In this document: in pieces, positions 11,604-23,494 of the stretch
How the letters are laid out: each line of letters starts with the position of its first letter
How positions within the stretch are numbered: the stretch's first letter is position 1
DNA from: Sparassis latifolia
Lineage: Eukaryota > Basidiomycota > Agaricomycetes > Polyporales > Sparassidaceae
DNA: 64,000 bases
Reading direction: 5' to 3'
Assembly (NCBI GenBank): GCA_018466975.1
Contig: CM031561.1
Coordinates: forward strand, 372,001-436,000
Notes under the pieces: generated by a model
Told to the model about the DNA's origin: nothing
Databases searched by the model: none
Seen by the model: the letters and a program-made list of their open reading frames with translations, nothing else
Program-made: the position numbers and the translations under genes

Positions 11604-13066
11604 ATGGCACAGGACGATTCCTCCAGCGGAGCTGCCGTCGACAGGAGTACTCTGAGATGGATCTCTAACGAGTATTACGGTGCTTTCTGCTCTGCTCATA
11701 TCTGTGTTGTTGGCGATCCTCATCATCGCGAGTGGTAGAACTGAACGGTCTCCATTTTGATGTCCTGCACAGTCCACCAACACCACTGGAGTTCTCAAGG
11801 TTGGTGCATATTGGGAGACCTGTTCTCATAAAGAGTGAGCGGAGTCAAGGCTGCTACCCCTCCCTAGAATGTGCCTCATACGTGATTGGAAGATTGCGAG
11901 TTCTCGGAGGACCTGTCTCGCTGGTCGGACGAATACCTGGTCAGAAAACTGGGAGACGGGAATATTTCTGTGGCTGTTACACCGAACGGGTAAGATACCC
12001 CTGGACAGCTTTTCAAAACCTACCTTTAATGCCCTTGCCAAGCCGCGCGGATGCAATCACTGCTGGCCCTGATGGCAGATTGTACTTCGCTGAGCCACAC
12101 GTACAGCGGATGTCGATGTCCGCCTTCTTGGCCAGCTTGTCTTCAGGCAAGCTGCAATCCCTCGATTATAGTTGCTCTGATGACATCGCTTACTTCTTTC
12201 CAGACTCAGACCAACCTCAAGGGCCAGAACAGGAAGAAATCTGTTACCTCCAGTCTCAGAACGGTAATTTATATACCGCTTGTTATTTCAATCTTTCTGG
12301 TGATCCAGATCCTTCGGAATTTGAGCCATTGCGCGAGGATGTTCCCAGCGAGATTCCATGGTGCAGCGACGCATTGGGTACGTCGACGAGAATACTCGTG
12401 AACTCAAAGGTATGATCTCATATGTAGTTTGTTTCAGAGAAAAGTCCGGACGCCGTCAACTTGTGGATCGGGGACAGCAGGAGCATTACAAGCATACATA
12501 GCGGTAAGGGTGTGGTCTACGAGTCTGCTTCGAATATCCAAATGCTGATGTCGTCTTAGATCCATACGAAAATATATATACTGTCGTTCGTGGTGCAAAA
12601 CACTTCACTCTGCTTCCTCCCACGGAAGGATGGTGCCTTGAAGGTGAGCGTTCACCTGATCACCGATTCTTTCATCGCACAGAACACACGGTGCTCGGCA
12701 GAACGCACCTACCCTCACGCACAATACATCCGCTCACCCAAAACCTCACCCAAAACATCTGAGCTCGTATTGTCTCCGTCTCCTTCGACCGCAGTCCCCA
12801 TTCGTTGGTCTTCCGTGGTCGACCCCAACCTCCCTGGGGCACTCCCAGCGGAGGCGCATCCCATTCAGATTTCAGTGCAGGCGGGAGATGCCCTGTATCT
12901 TCCTGCGGGCTGGTGGCACTACGTGCGTCAGTCTAGTGTGACCATCGCTCTGAATTATTGGTACGATCTGGAGAGTCGAGGGATGTCGTGGGTGTGGCTG
13001 AATTTCCTCCGAGGTTTGGGCGAGCCTCCTTCGGGGAACGTGGAGGGGAAGGGCGTGGATTCTTGA
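11604..13066 (+). CDS. JMJD7: JMJD7-like JmjC-domain oxygenase
   Basis: Fe(II)/2-oxoglutarate-dependent hydroxylase of the cupin JmjC type; animal JMJD7 hydroxylates a lysine in DRG GTPases. Sequence matches in order: ELNGLHFDVLHSPPTPLEF and GRPVLIKS near the N-terminus, PWCSDALG, NLWIGDSRSITSIHSDPYEN (iron-binding HxD), TVVRGAKHFTLLPPTE, and the distal His in LYLPAGWWHYVRQ. All three iron ligands are present. Start at 11604 gives MAQDDSS; intron 1 is 11680-11738 and joins in phase to give NEYYELNG. The intron at 12504-12559 splits the Asp codon of the HxD motif. Other introns lie near 11992 and 12650. Likely cytosolic or nuclear. A divergent partner of ELG1. Confidence 0.85.
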
Positions 13067-13290
13067 ATATATTTATCATTTCTCAATGGTTCGCTTCTCG
13101 TGCGTGCATGAGTTTCATCTTAGCATGAAGTTTGTGAACTATGTAGTAAGTTGAGTGCATGTAAGGGACACCTAACCCTAGGACCGACCTCGCGTGACTT
13201 GCAACATTAACTTTCTCTGCGAAGGGCTCTAGAGTCTAGGCTTGCTCTGAACGAATTGCTTCTCGTCTCCGTGCACTAGTAGACTTCACA

Positions 13291-14044
13291 ATGGTCAAGG
13301 ACAAATCTGAAAAGAAGGAGAAGCACAGGAAGGAGACAACAGAGACTCTCGAAACTGAGGATGTGGTCATGGAGGATGCTGAAGTCGTGACGGTAAGCAT
13401 TACATCTCCTGCGAGTCTTATTAACCGTTGACGGCGGACATCCAACACGTAGGTGGAGAAGAAAGCGAAGAAGGAAAAGGCGGAGATTGTTATTCCCATA
13501 GAAGACCTCTCGCCAATAGCACATCCTCTGGCGCAGAAGAAACTACTGAAGAAGATACACAAAACTATCAAGAAGGGTGAGTTACTGTACCGTGTCCTTG
13601 GGAAATTTACTGAAGCCTGTACCTGTACTCATAGCGTCAAAACAACGGCAGGTGAAGCGAGGGGTCAAAGAAGTGGTGAAAGGCATCCGGAAGGGGGAGA
13701 AGGGGTGAGTTGTTCGAACACTCTGACTATGCGTGCATCGCATTGACGCTGCATGACACAGCCTGCTCGTTCTTGCTGCCGATATAACACCTATTGATAT
13801 CATTTCACACCTTCCTGTCATGAGCGAGGACGCGGGCGTCCCGTACGTGTTTGTAGCTTCAAAAGAAGAGCTCGGACACGCCAGTGCGACAAAACGACCA
13901 ACAAGTTGCGTGATGGTATGTCCGGACCAGAAGAAGAAAGCGAAGCGGAAGGAGGGGGAGGAGGACAAGGATGACGACTACCGAGAGCTGTACGAGGAGT
14001 GTTGTAGGGAGGTCGAGAAACTCGATCAAAAGGTGGTCTTCTGA
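13291..14044 (+). CDS. NHP2: H/ACA ribonucleoprotein subunit NHP2
   Basis: RNA-binding core protein of H/ACA snoRNPs, which guide pseudouridylation of rRNA in the nucleolus. After a Lys/Glu-rich leader (MVKDKSEKKEKHRK) come PIAHPLAQKKLLKKIHKTIKK, a short exon KRGVKEVVKGIRKGEKG, and the L7Ae-fold part: LLVLAADITPIDIISHLPV, VPYVFVASKEELGHA and TSCVMV. The C-terminal tail (about 40 residues, KKKAKRKEGEEDKDDDY..) is charged and longer than in yeast. Introns lie at about 13393-13452, 13577-13636 and 13706-13761. Length is roughly 190 aa. It lies 225 bases downstream of the JMJD7 stop and in tandem with BFR1. Confidence 0.92.
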
Positions 14045-14340
14045 CGCGCCATGGCCGCTATCTGTGTTTCTGTGTTTGTTTTCCTATACCACTTTCTTTG
14101 CATGATACTCCGACGACGAAACTCCCGCGGCGCCCTAAGCCGTGGAGATTATAACTGGTTGCGCATAAAAAATGCTGCGAATTTGACACGTCCTATACCA
14201 CGTCACGCGGAGGTGGCATCTCGAATGTGAGTCGCCAGCGTTTCTCACGACAACAGCGTATATCGTGTCGTAACGCTTTCTTTACCACCCTTTCAACACT
14301 TCCCTCCTCCCCTCACCATTCCCGTCCGCGCGCTCTCTTA

Positions 14341-16167
14341 ATGGCCGTCGCAAAATCTAAGTTTACTCCCAACGGTGCTGGCAAGCAGACCAAGCCCACC
14401 TTGTCCACTGACGCCATTACCACCTCTGCCTCACCCACCAGCGAGTCCACTCCCACTTCTGCTATGTATGGGCATGGAAAGCCGGAGAAAGCCATATATG
14501 AGCGTGAGCAGGAACAAATCAAGACAGAGATTGATGCTCTCCAAGTCAAGCTGGTCTGTGACTATCATCTACGTTTACATATTTCACTCATGTTGTGACG
14601 TCACGTCGTATACAGTCTGCCGTGAAGGACAAGCTCGCCTCCGCTGGAAGAGGTGGACCTTCGAGTGACAGGCGCAACGCTCTGAGGGCCGAACTGGACA
14701 GCGTTCGTGGCCAGCAGTCCACCGGCAAGGCTAGTCGCGGTAAAATCTTGGACCAGCTCAAGAGCCTGCAGGACAACATCCAGAAGAAGGTGCGTCCAAA
14801 TTACACTGATACTCTACATATACTCGTCCGAACTGACTGTACCCTAGATCAAGGATCTCAATACCGCAAAGGCCAAGATACCCTACAGGAGCGTCGCAGA
14901 AGTCGATGAGCGTATCAGGTACAAACTTGCATGAGACAGCGTGATTGCTTGCTTATGGCACAATGGCAGGCAATTAGAGAAGCAGGTCGAGTCGGGCAAT
15001 TTGAAGCTTGTAGAGGAGAAGCGTGCCTTGGCAGAAATCAGCCAGTGTAAGCGGAGTCGCCGCGCAGTGGAAGGTTTCCAGGCAGAGCAGGATTCTATAG
15101 AGGCCGACCGCGCAGTGGCGGAGGAACTCCGGAGGGAGCTGGAAGATCCAGAGGCCAAGGCTGCGTCGGAGCGCTACGACGCGATCAGGGCCGAACTCGA
15201 TGAGATCAAGAAGGAAGGCGACGAGGCGTACGCACACAGAAGCAAGCTACTGGATGAGCGCACCGCGCTGCAGGGCCAGTTGGACGTGTTGTACAACCAG
15301 AAGCGCGACTCCGCTCAGCGATTCCGCGAAGCAAACGACAAGTATTGGTACAAGGTAAACGAGGATCGCGCGAGGCGGGCAGAGCGGCAACGCGCACAGC
15401 GTGCTGCCGAGGAGGAGGCGAAGAAGAAGGAGCTCGCCGATCGTCTGCGCGAGGAAGCGGATGCTCCTGCTTTCCAATCAAATATCGAGGACTGCCAGAC
15501 ATTGATTGATTTCTTCTTTGGAAAGACCTCGGCCACACCGTCATCCCCTACTCCCGTGAAGACGGACTTGGAGGGCGTACCACAACTGGAATTGCGCACG
15601 GTAGAGGGGTCGACTGATGGTTTGGTGGTTCGGAAGAAGAAGGGTGAGGACGAGCAATTGTACTTCGTCAGCAGCAAGGGGAAGAAGTCGAAGAAGACCC
15701 ATCATGGTGGACCCAAAGCCATCGCACTTTCGGAGGGCAACAGTAGCGACGCGTCTGGGAGCCAAAATCAGGTGCACGTCCCACTACCCACACTTTCTGC
15801 CCTTCTTTCGCTGTCAATATCGCCTCCGACGTCTCCAGCGGATCTGCTACGCGTCGTCGAAGATCTCAAGATCAAAAAGGCATGGTTCGAGGCCAATCAA
15901 GCGCGTGTAACGGCAGAAAACAAGGAGAAGGCGGAAGCGCAGATCAGGCGCCTCACTGGCAAGATTGATAGCAAAGGTGACGCCCCTTCACCAGCTGTGG
16001 AAGTTACATCCTCAAATGGAGGTGGAGAACGACCACCAGAACCTGCGCCTACTCCGGCTACTGCTCCCCCGCCGTCAATCGCTGTGCCAAGTGAGGATGT
16101 CGCGGAGGAGCTGGAGATCGTTGAGGAGCAACCGAACGGGGAAGTGAAGGGAGAAGCCCAAGAGTGA
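14341..16167 (+). CDS. BFR1: BFR1-like nuclear segregation / mRNP protein
   Basis: Long coiled-coil protein of the Bfr1 family, which in yeast associates with polysomes and mRNPs at the ER and affects ploidy and secretion. The start at 14341 gives MAVAKSKFTPNG; coiled coil runs from about residue 60 through AEVDERIRQLEKQVESGNLKLVEEKRALAEI to about residue 330 with the conserved REANDKYWYKVNEDRARR. The family signature IEDCQTLIDFFFGK follows, then a basic KGKKSKKT tract. A helical segment (IKKAWFEANQARVTAENKEKAEAQI) and an acidic, Pro-rich tail end the protein. Three introns lie in the first 650 bases (near 14554-14615, 14790-14848, 14919-14968); the rest is one long exon. About 540 aa. Confidence 0.88.
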
Positions 16168-16481
16168 TTGACGGATATTATGTAACTGCACATCCCTACT
16201 TAATCTTACAACCCTCGGTCACCTTGGAAAGCACCTGCAACAATGAGAACGGAGTTGGACATAGTATTATTCGGGATCGATGAGATACACATGAGTGGAT
16301 ACTCGTCCGATAGGTATGTGAATAATGACAAGCAGGTCGGACAGTGTCAATAATACAGCAGCAAGGAACCAATAATAATTAATGCAACCAGAGTGAAAGC
16401 AAAAAAGACAGGACTAGCGATTGTAGTAGTAAGGATATAAGATAGCGACCACGGGAATCCAGTTAGGAATAGTTCACCTCA
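16168..16481. other. Convergent 3' region between BFR1 and RFX1
   Basis: AT-rich stretch of 314 bases with several AATAAT/TAATTAAT tracts, suited to polyadenylation of both converging transcripts. No gene seen. Confidence 0.5.
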
Positions 16482-19418
16482 TCAACCCTCAGATTTCACC
16501 AGTTCTGGCTCCTCCTCAGGAGTCGGCTCGCTGCTGGAGGGCGGGGGCGTACCAGACGCGCCAACACCCAAGTCCTGCGGAGTGAATGCACCCACATCGA
16601 AGGATCCGGATCCAGTCACATATTCAGGGAAGGAGAGACCCGACGAATGAACTGGCATAGAGTCGTCATGAGTCGACGAGGTATCCATGTACGACAGAGA
16701 TCCAAATGCGTCCGAGCCGAAGGCACTGGAGGCGGGATCGAGGGAGCCAAAGGTATCCTGTTGCAACGCAGCAAGCATACTTGACGTTGTTGGAGTATTT
16801 GCCATGGGTGGACGCACGTCGAGGCTGTTGCTGTAGTCTTCCGAAAGGAAGAACTGTTGTTGCATCACAGGTTCAACGGACGCCGCCACGGAGTTTGTTG
16901 ACAGAGCCACACTCCTCAGGACGTTAAGAGCAATCCAGTCACTGTAACAACTCATCAACGACAGAACAAAGAGGAAAGTGTGTAACATACTCCAAGAACA
17001 GCTTCAATATTTGGAACGCTCCGAAAGCTGGATCACTGCGGATTGTCTGAAGTAGAAAGGTCTCAATCGCTGAGCGCGCAGCCGACGTGTCAAATGCTCT
17101 TACCAGGTCCCTCATAACCTGACTGGTCACATATCCCCAGCGAATCAGAACGCTCCTCGAACTCATGGTTGGGCGATCTTCAGGACCATTGTTACGTCCA
17201 CCCATAAGCCTGTCACAGCACTTGTCCGCCCACGCCATGACATCCCGAATAGGATCGGCACTCTTCAACAGGCCGTCCAGGACAGTTACGAACTCCATCT
17301 CCAAGAGCTGTACCAAATCTTCATGTCGACAATTACAAACCAACGCCGATTGATTGCGGACGGACTCGAAGTCAATCTTCTGCCATGACCGGCGCATCTC
17401 AAGGAGTTGCTTTTGGTTCGTTAACACCGTGTTCAACGCTTGGGCAACTTGGTATATGTCGAGGAAACGCACTGCAAAAAAGTTAATAGCGGGATAAGAA
17501 GTTCAATGGTTAAGAACTTACAGACGAGATGTCCGAATCGAGCACCCAGCTCTACCTTCGGCTCAACGAACGTGTTACCATATCCCTCGAGGGCAACCAA
17601 GAGTATCTTCTCCATTTTATCCGCAAGTTGGCGCAGACCTGCTAGCGACGCTGGTGGGATCGGCGACAGCGTCTGCGAGCGAAGTATTTCTAATATTTCC
17701 TAATTTTCCTTCGTCAGAAGACTTCATAGACGAGGAAAAGAAGAACCTACATCATATACGATAGCGTCCGCCTTCGCCATTAAGCCTGCAACAGCTGGAG
17801 CATGCACCACCTCACGGTGACTGCCGTTAAGGTTGGACCAAAATGTTCGGAGATTCAGCTCGAATTGGTCAAAACGGAAAGACCGGATGCTCTCCAGCAA
17901 TGCGTCCAAATGGTCCTCGAACCACCTCCAGACCTCACGAGCAGCAATGCCTTGGGGAATCGTCGAATTGGCTCCAATCGCCTCCTCGATGGACGGGAAA
18001 TGAGGCATCTGCCTCACGGAGATGGGTTGATTCAGAGCTATCAAGGGGACAGCACCGCCTACAGCCGAAGAAGGCTGCACGGTAATAGTGCCCTCGGGCT
18101 GTGATGCATGCCGTCGGATGGGCGCTTGCGTCGGAAAGTTGCTGCCAGGTAAACGCGCTTGCGCCTGTTGTAGCAGACTTGTGGCGGTCGGAGTCTTTTC
18201 ATCTGTGAAAATATTCGGATTTTTTGCCCCATTAGAGAGGTTTAAGGAATTCCTCTTGGAATTCCCCGAACTGGGGCCTTCCGACTCATCTTCCTCCTCC
18301 TCATCCGAACCGCCTCGAGACGCCTCCGCCTGCTCGCTCGCCATGCGTGCGGCGTTCACAGACTGCTGCGCCGCATTATTGTTCGACTTGCGGATATAAT
18401 CCTGCAGGAACTCGGCTTCTGCCGAAGTCGCAGGACGAATGCCGCAATCTAAAGAACGCGGCGGCTATCAATACAACAGACAGGATCATGATCCGGAGAA
18501 ATGACAAACAGTGGTATTTACTGTTCCCTCTAACACCCAGCCGTCTCGTCTTGATTGTTGGAAAGCACAACCGAATCGCCTTACCCAGCGTTGCGGTGTT
18601 GATGTGTGGAATGCCATACTGATCGCAGACTCGGCGATATGAAAAGTACAGCCCTTGACGTGGGACATTCCCATCGGGATATGGGGAATAGTTCGCAGTC
18701 AACCTAGACCGACGTATCAGAGTCCCAAACACAAACGGTGGCCAACGTGGCGGACGTACCAAGCCTGAACGAAGATCTGTTTCGCTCTATCGGACGCACT
18801 CGTCGTAGTGGCGGCGCGCACGTTAGCTGCGAGCTTCTCCAAAGCGTGATCGGGGCTCAGCGTCATGCGACCAAAGGCACCAGCGGCGTGCATTGTTTCT
18901 TGAACATGGGCCATGGTCTGTTGGCCACCAAACATAGGATGATAATCAGGAGGGGCTGCGCCCAGGTACATGGAAATGTCCTCAGTCTCGCTAGAAGATG
19001 AATGGACACTCTCAGTGTCTCGTGGGTATGGGGACGCAGCGACACGGGCACGGATGTGCGTCGGGCGGAGAGGACCCTTGAGGGAAGGGTTAGAGACGTT
19101 GTGATTGGGAGGGGAATCGCCAGGCGATGCCAGATCGGAGGAGCTGAGCGAGTACACGGAGGAGTGGGATGTGTCGGAGGTGTTGCGTGTGTGATCACCT
19201 GCAAACGAGTTGGTGGTATGGAAAGAAGCGCGATAAAGGTCTTCGGACGAGTGCATACCGGCCGATGCGCGCAAAACACCGCCCTGGGAAGACTGGGGGC
19301 GCGAGCTGGGCGAGTGGGACGAGCTCGAGGAGACCGAGGCGGAGCGGGAGTGGGGTTGACCGGGGAGGAAATCGAAGGGGACATTGGTGGCCATCATCTG
19401 AAGATTGACTGCGGCCAT
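16482..19418 (-). CDS. RFX1: RFX-family winged-helix transcription factor (Rfx1/Crt1-like)
   Basis: DNA-binding repressor of the RFX family; in yeast Crt1/Rfx1 represses ribonucleotide reductase and other DNA-damage genes through X-boxes. The RFX DNA-binding domain is clear: W|LTANYSPYPDGNVPRQGLYF, YRRVCDQYGI, ATLGKAIRLCFPTIKTRRLG and RGNSKYHC; the intron near 18758-18700 splits the first Trp codon. Downstream are the conserved dimerisation-type segments (REVWRWFEDHLDALLESIRS and ALVCNCRHEDLVQLLEMEF .. DVMAWADKCCDRLMG). The N-terminal 230 residues are Ser-rich and disordered, and the C-terminus is acidic (EPTPEEEPELVKSEG). Start at 19418 gives MAAVNLQMMATNVPFDF. Complete by visible domains, about 750 aa. 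Nuclear. Confidence 0.92.
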
Positions 19419-19727
19419 GACGATAAGCAGTTGGATGGTGGTGGTAGAGACAGTAAGCAGCTGCTAGCAGACGAAAGTCGGACCAGCCGTTATGAAGTTG
19501 GATGAAAGAAAGTGAGGGAGAGTTTAGCGAGCGACCTGAGCAGAAAGATGGGAGATGCGGTCGCCGCCAGGCCGAGAACAAGGGTAAAAAGTGAATAGAA
19601 CAAGGGGGAGAAAGGGACGGGTACCCCAAGGCTACGTGTACGGACGAAAGAAATAATAAGAGCTTTAGGCCCGGATTGAGAGAAAGGTTGGATCTGCGAG
19701 AAATGGGATTATTGTGAGACGTCGTCG

Positions 19728-19741
19728 GTGGTCAAGGCAAC
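19728..19741. promoter_or_regulatory. Near-consensus X-box upstream of RFX1
   Basis: GTGGTC-AA-GGCAAC matches the RFX X-box GTNRCC-N0-3-RGYAAC at every position but one (T for C at position 5). It lies 310 bases upstream of the RFX1 start codon, in the only intergenic space before PPN1. Yeast Crt1 regulates its own gene through X-boxes, so feedback is plausible. Confidence 0.4.
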
Positions 19742-19864
19742 AACCTCGCGTTCGTGGCGCCGGGACCAAATGATCTCCTTCTCTCAGGCGCCTATTCGAA
19801 TTCACAGCCACCTCTCAACAAATACATTCCATCCGATGCTATCTTACACACCCCTACCAAACGC

Positions 19865-22413
19865 TCACGCCTTCACTGATCCCATAAACATGTACCGCCT
19901 AAACCGCCTTCGAAGCTTCTTCTCCCCCTGCTCTCCCAGCCGCTGTGCTAGCTCCGTCCACGACGGTATCGTCAAGTCCGCCAGCTCATACGGTGCAAAC
20001 TTCGACTCCGTCCGGTTGGGGTCCCGCAGCGACTTGGGCAGATGCCGCAGAGGGATCGGGTAATAAGGCTTCAGTCCTGCCTTCTTTTCTGGCGGGTGCA
20101 ACTGCGCTATCTGGTATGTCAAGTACTCCAGTTTATACTTGGGTGGCCGCTTCGCAGTCCCAAACTCCAGGTCTGGCAAATAATACTGTTCCAACTACTC
20201 AGAGTCGTCCGTAGACGTTACAATAATTGACGCTTACCTGCGCGAAGCCCAAGGGTGACCATAGGTTATTGCTGCGTGAAGGAGAGTGTGGATTGGAATG
20301 CCATGGCTGAGTGAGCTGACATCTCCAAGTATTCCGATGCATGGAGTCGTTGCACGATGCAGCTCTACCTGCAAGACTTATGCTATTTGATGCCTGCAGA
20401 GTTCCTTCCTCCTCGTCCTGGGCTTTTGGAACGTACTGGCTGCCGGTGATGTTGTACGTGAAGATCCGAAAAGACGGCAAATACGGGTTTGGGACTACAG
20501 ACGGCGAGACATTGACCACTCCGTAGTCATCATAGCTGATATTCTTAGTACCCTTGGGTAAATCAGCAAAGGTCCTGATGAGTGTGTCGTACAGCTCCTT
20601 CTTGCGTCCGAGGGTGTCAATCTCGTCGGGGTCATCGGTCAACGATGGAACAGACGTTGAACTGATGGTTTCAGCGTCCATGAAGAAGAACTGGTCGGAC
20701 ATTGTCAGATATAGTTGCATATGGTTGATGGTATCACATACGTGATCCGCATTCATGTGCTGGAATGGTGTCCAAGAACCATCAGAACAACATCGCACAC
20801 TACTGAATCGTTCGTAGATTCACTCACCCCGTACAGATGTCCCAGAATGGTGTCCTGGTACCTCAAAGATAACTCTGCGTACCTGACATACTAGCGAAAG
20901 TTCAATAGCACGAAGCATACCAGGAAGGAAGGACTCACGCAGTCGGGAAAGAAGTTGTTGGATGAAGGAGGCACATGACCTGTCAACCAAACCTTCGACG
21001 CAAAACAATCAGAACAAGGTCATACCTGATTCTGGCAAGAACAGACCTGCATGCCCCTCCGTCGGAAAATGTCGAGCTGTACTTCGAGCCAGTCGAACTG
21101 AAGGTTCCCGGGGTCCTCTGGATCCGTATATTCACATCCACCCACAGCTATCCACATGACGTGGCGGTTAACTCTCCCCGGAACAATTGCACGTCCAAAA
21201 ACACTCTCACCTTTGTTCGAATCGTAAAAGTACATAGTGTTCAGGCTTATCACCGCGAGAGAGTCTGGAATAACCTCGACAGAATAATACCCGCCTCTTT
21301 GGAACACTTGATAGGACTCGAATGGCATGAAAGATCTCCATATGCTAAGTGGAAAGGCATATATGTCAGAGGTAGATACGTCAAAAAAAAGATCATACGA
21401 GGAGAATTCAAAGGTAATGCTGTTCGGACCTATGTAATCGCTCCTTAATATTTGAACTGCCGGTGCATATGACGCTTCCTCCTACCTGGCATCATGATGT
21501 TCTGCGTACGGCACGTAAATGGTCGGGCCGATCAATCACAACAAAAAGCTGCTCACATGTGCTACGCAGATTTGACAGAGAATGTTAACAATGTCTCGGC
21601 AGAGATAAACCGAAGGACTCACGCCAGACGTCATTGTTCCCTACAGAACAAGAGGCACGCGTATTCTCTTTAACAAATGATGCAGGCGAAAGAGGTAATG
21701 CGAGACATACCAATACTTGGGACTACAGGAATACCCTTGCTCGTAAATACTTCCTCCATCCGCTTCGTAATGGCTCTGTTGAGTCCGTAAATCTCCGCGG
21801 TTGTTCGGGGAATTTTGCGGTCATTATCGTGTCTGTGTACCGATGAGCTCCGACGAAATTAAGAGAATATCCATACATACCTTGCGCTATCCCCAGTCCC
21901 TGTACAAGCGAGAGTCAGTGACCGCGTAGAGCTCCACAACAGCAGAACCGGAATGAATACCCACAAACAACAAAGTCAATCTCTGAGCTCCATTCCTTGT
22001 CCAGGAAGTCAAGCGTGTAGTTCGTCAACGTAAACGGCGCATCGCAATTACTGAAAAAATCTGTTCAACACCTGCATTCTGATGATATTATAGTCGACTG
22101 ACCTAAACGGCATGCCAAAGTAGCCAGACCGTCTCTTGGCTTTCCTTGGTTTCTTTCGGTGACAAGAAGACTTCTCCGAGGCGTCTACTTGAAAATGACC
22201 ATCCGGATGCATGTCAGTGATATGCAGAAACCGCCCCTGCAGCTTCCGCCGTTGGCCTGAAACCAAGTAAGACTACAATTAATTGGCGCTAACGATCAAA
22301 CAAAAGATAGACATACGCGTTGCAGGGACTTGCAGCGGGACTTGTACGGGCGCCGCGAAGCCATCGGGAAGGCAGGTCAAGAGCAGCAAAGACAACAACT
22401 TAAACTCCAACAT
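19865..22413 (-). CDS. PPN1: Vacuolar endopolyphosphatase (Ppn1 type)
   Basis: Metallophosphoesterase that cuts long polyphosphate chains in the vacuole. Metal-binding motifs appear in order on the minus strand: GRFLHITDMHPDGHF (D-x-H), TGDSA|RHDND (split by an intron) and GNNDVW. Later blocks are GGYYSVEVIPDSLAVISLNT, WLEVQLDIFRRRG, and a C-terminal domain (LEYLTYQIAQLHPPEKK .. LKPYYPIPLRHLPKSL .. WTELAQRLGE) found in fungal Ppn1. The start at 22413 gives a signal sequence/membrane anchor (MLEFKLLSLLLLTCLPDGFAAP), matching the type II topology of the family; the longer frame to 22506 is less hydrophobic. A basic KKPRKAKRR patch follows the first motif. The gene is split into many short exons. 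About 600 aa. Confidence 0.9.
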
Positions 22414-22903
22414 CAGGACGAGGAGGAAACTCAGTGAAAGACAGAGTGTAGCGAGTGGACAGGTTAAAGTCAGATGAACATCATCGGCGTCGTGTGACAG
22501 ACGCACACAGCGCGAAAGCGTCGCACGTTCGTCGAGTGATCAATGTCAGAAGGAATGTTGCCAGACGCTGCCTTGCCTTGATGTGTGCACTTCAGCCATA
22601 CAAGCTCGGCGTTCCCCGGGACCCCACCAGCCATTCATACTTCATTTCAAAAAAATGAACGCCCATACACTGCGAGATAATCGCTTAAGCATGTACAATT
22701 GCAACGGCATTTACAGTAGAGATGAAGCCCTCAGATCCCGAGAGACGTACGAGTAGGTAGGTATACACATTAATATTACAAAGCTCAATAATTACTGAGT
22801 GCGTGGACGTGGTGATACAGAAGCAGCGACGGCGAAGAACACAGCATGCAAACTGAACAAGAGCGAGGACAAGACTAGAGCACGACTGGAGGCCTCCGGA
22901 CAG
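22414..22903. other. Intergenic region upstream of PPN1
   Basis: 490 bases between the PPN1 start and the stop of the small orphan gene, both minus strand. AT-rich near 22640-22800. No coding frame or RNA recognised. Confidence 0.45.
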
Positions 22904-23494
22904 CTACTTGATCTTGATAGACCTCGTCGCAGCAGTCGTGTTCATATCGGAGCCAATGGTGTTGTTGTGACCCGAGGAGTGAAGCTCAAGGAGAGCAGAC
23001 GCGTTGTCATTCTCGTCGAGAACCTTGCTGATAGACTTCTCAACAAGAAAACACGCCTAAAAGAAAAGTCAGACCGTATGTGCGCGATAGCACTTAATTC
23101 CGGAACTTACGCGGCTGTAGCCGCCACGCTCAAGCGGCGAACGTGCCTTCGCAATGGTGTTGTGTATGGTATCATAGGCGTATCTCCTCCTGCGCACAGC
23201 AGTGAGTATTAACGCGAACAATGGAGATGAAGGACAACGTACAACACACTCTCCAGCTCACTCCTCGAACGTGGCACCAGGTAGAGGTCTGTGCCGTTGA
23301 GATAACGCTGGAACGCTTCGTACGTGGCGCATCCAGCGATCAATGTTTCGTCCAGCGATGGATGGGCGGTATCCCAGCTAAACCAATTCTCCCTGCAAAT
23401 AGTGAGTAGAGGAATACGCGTGAGCGCGTTGAACGTACGTTAGGTAGGTGTGGGCGAGTGCCTCGGGGCTCTGGGGGGAGAGGAAGCGATCCAT
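22904..23494 (-). CDS. Small conserved-looking protein of unknown function
   Basis: I do not recognise the family. Splicing four exons gives about 137 residues: MDRFLSPQSPEALAHTYL, then ENWFSWDTAHPSLDETLIAG, ATYEAFQRYLNGTDLYLVPR, RRYAYDTIHNTIAKARSPLE, ACFLVEKSISKVLDENDNAS and an end at SIKIK. Introns are inferred at about 23438-23401 (GTACGTTC..TGCAG), 23242-23188 (GTACGTTG..CGCAG) and 23110-23066 (GTAAGTTC..TTTAG); all three keep the frame, which is the main evidence that the gene is real. No signal peptide or membrane helix; a soluble, mixed-charge protein. It has a TATA box 70 bases upstream of the ATG. Function unknown. Confidence 0.6.
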
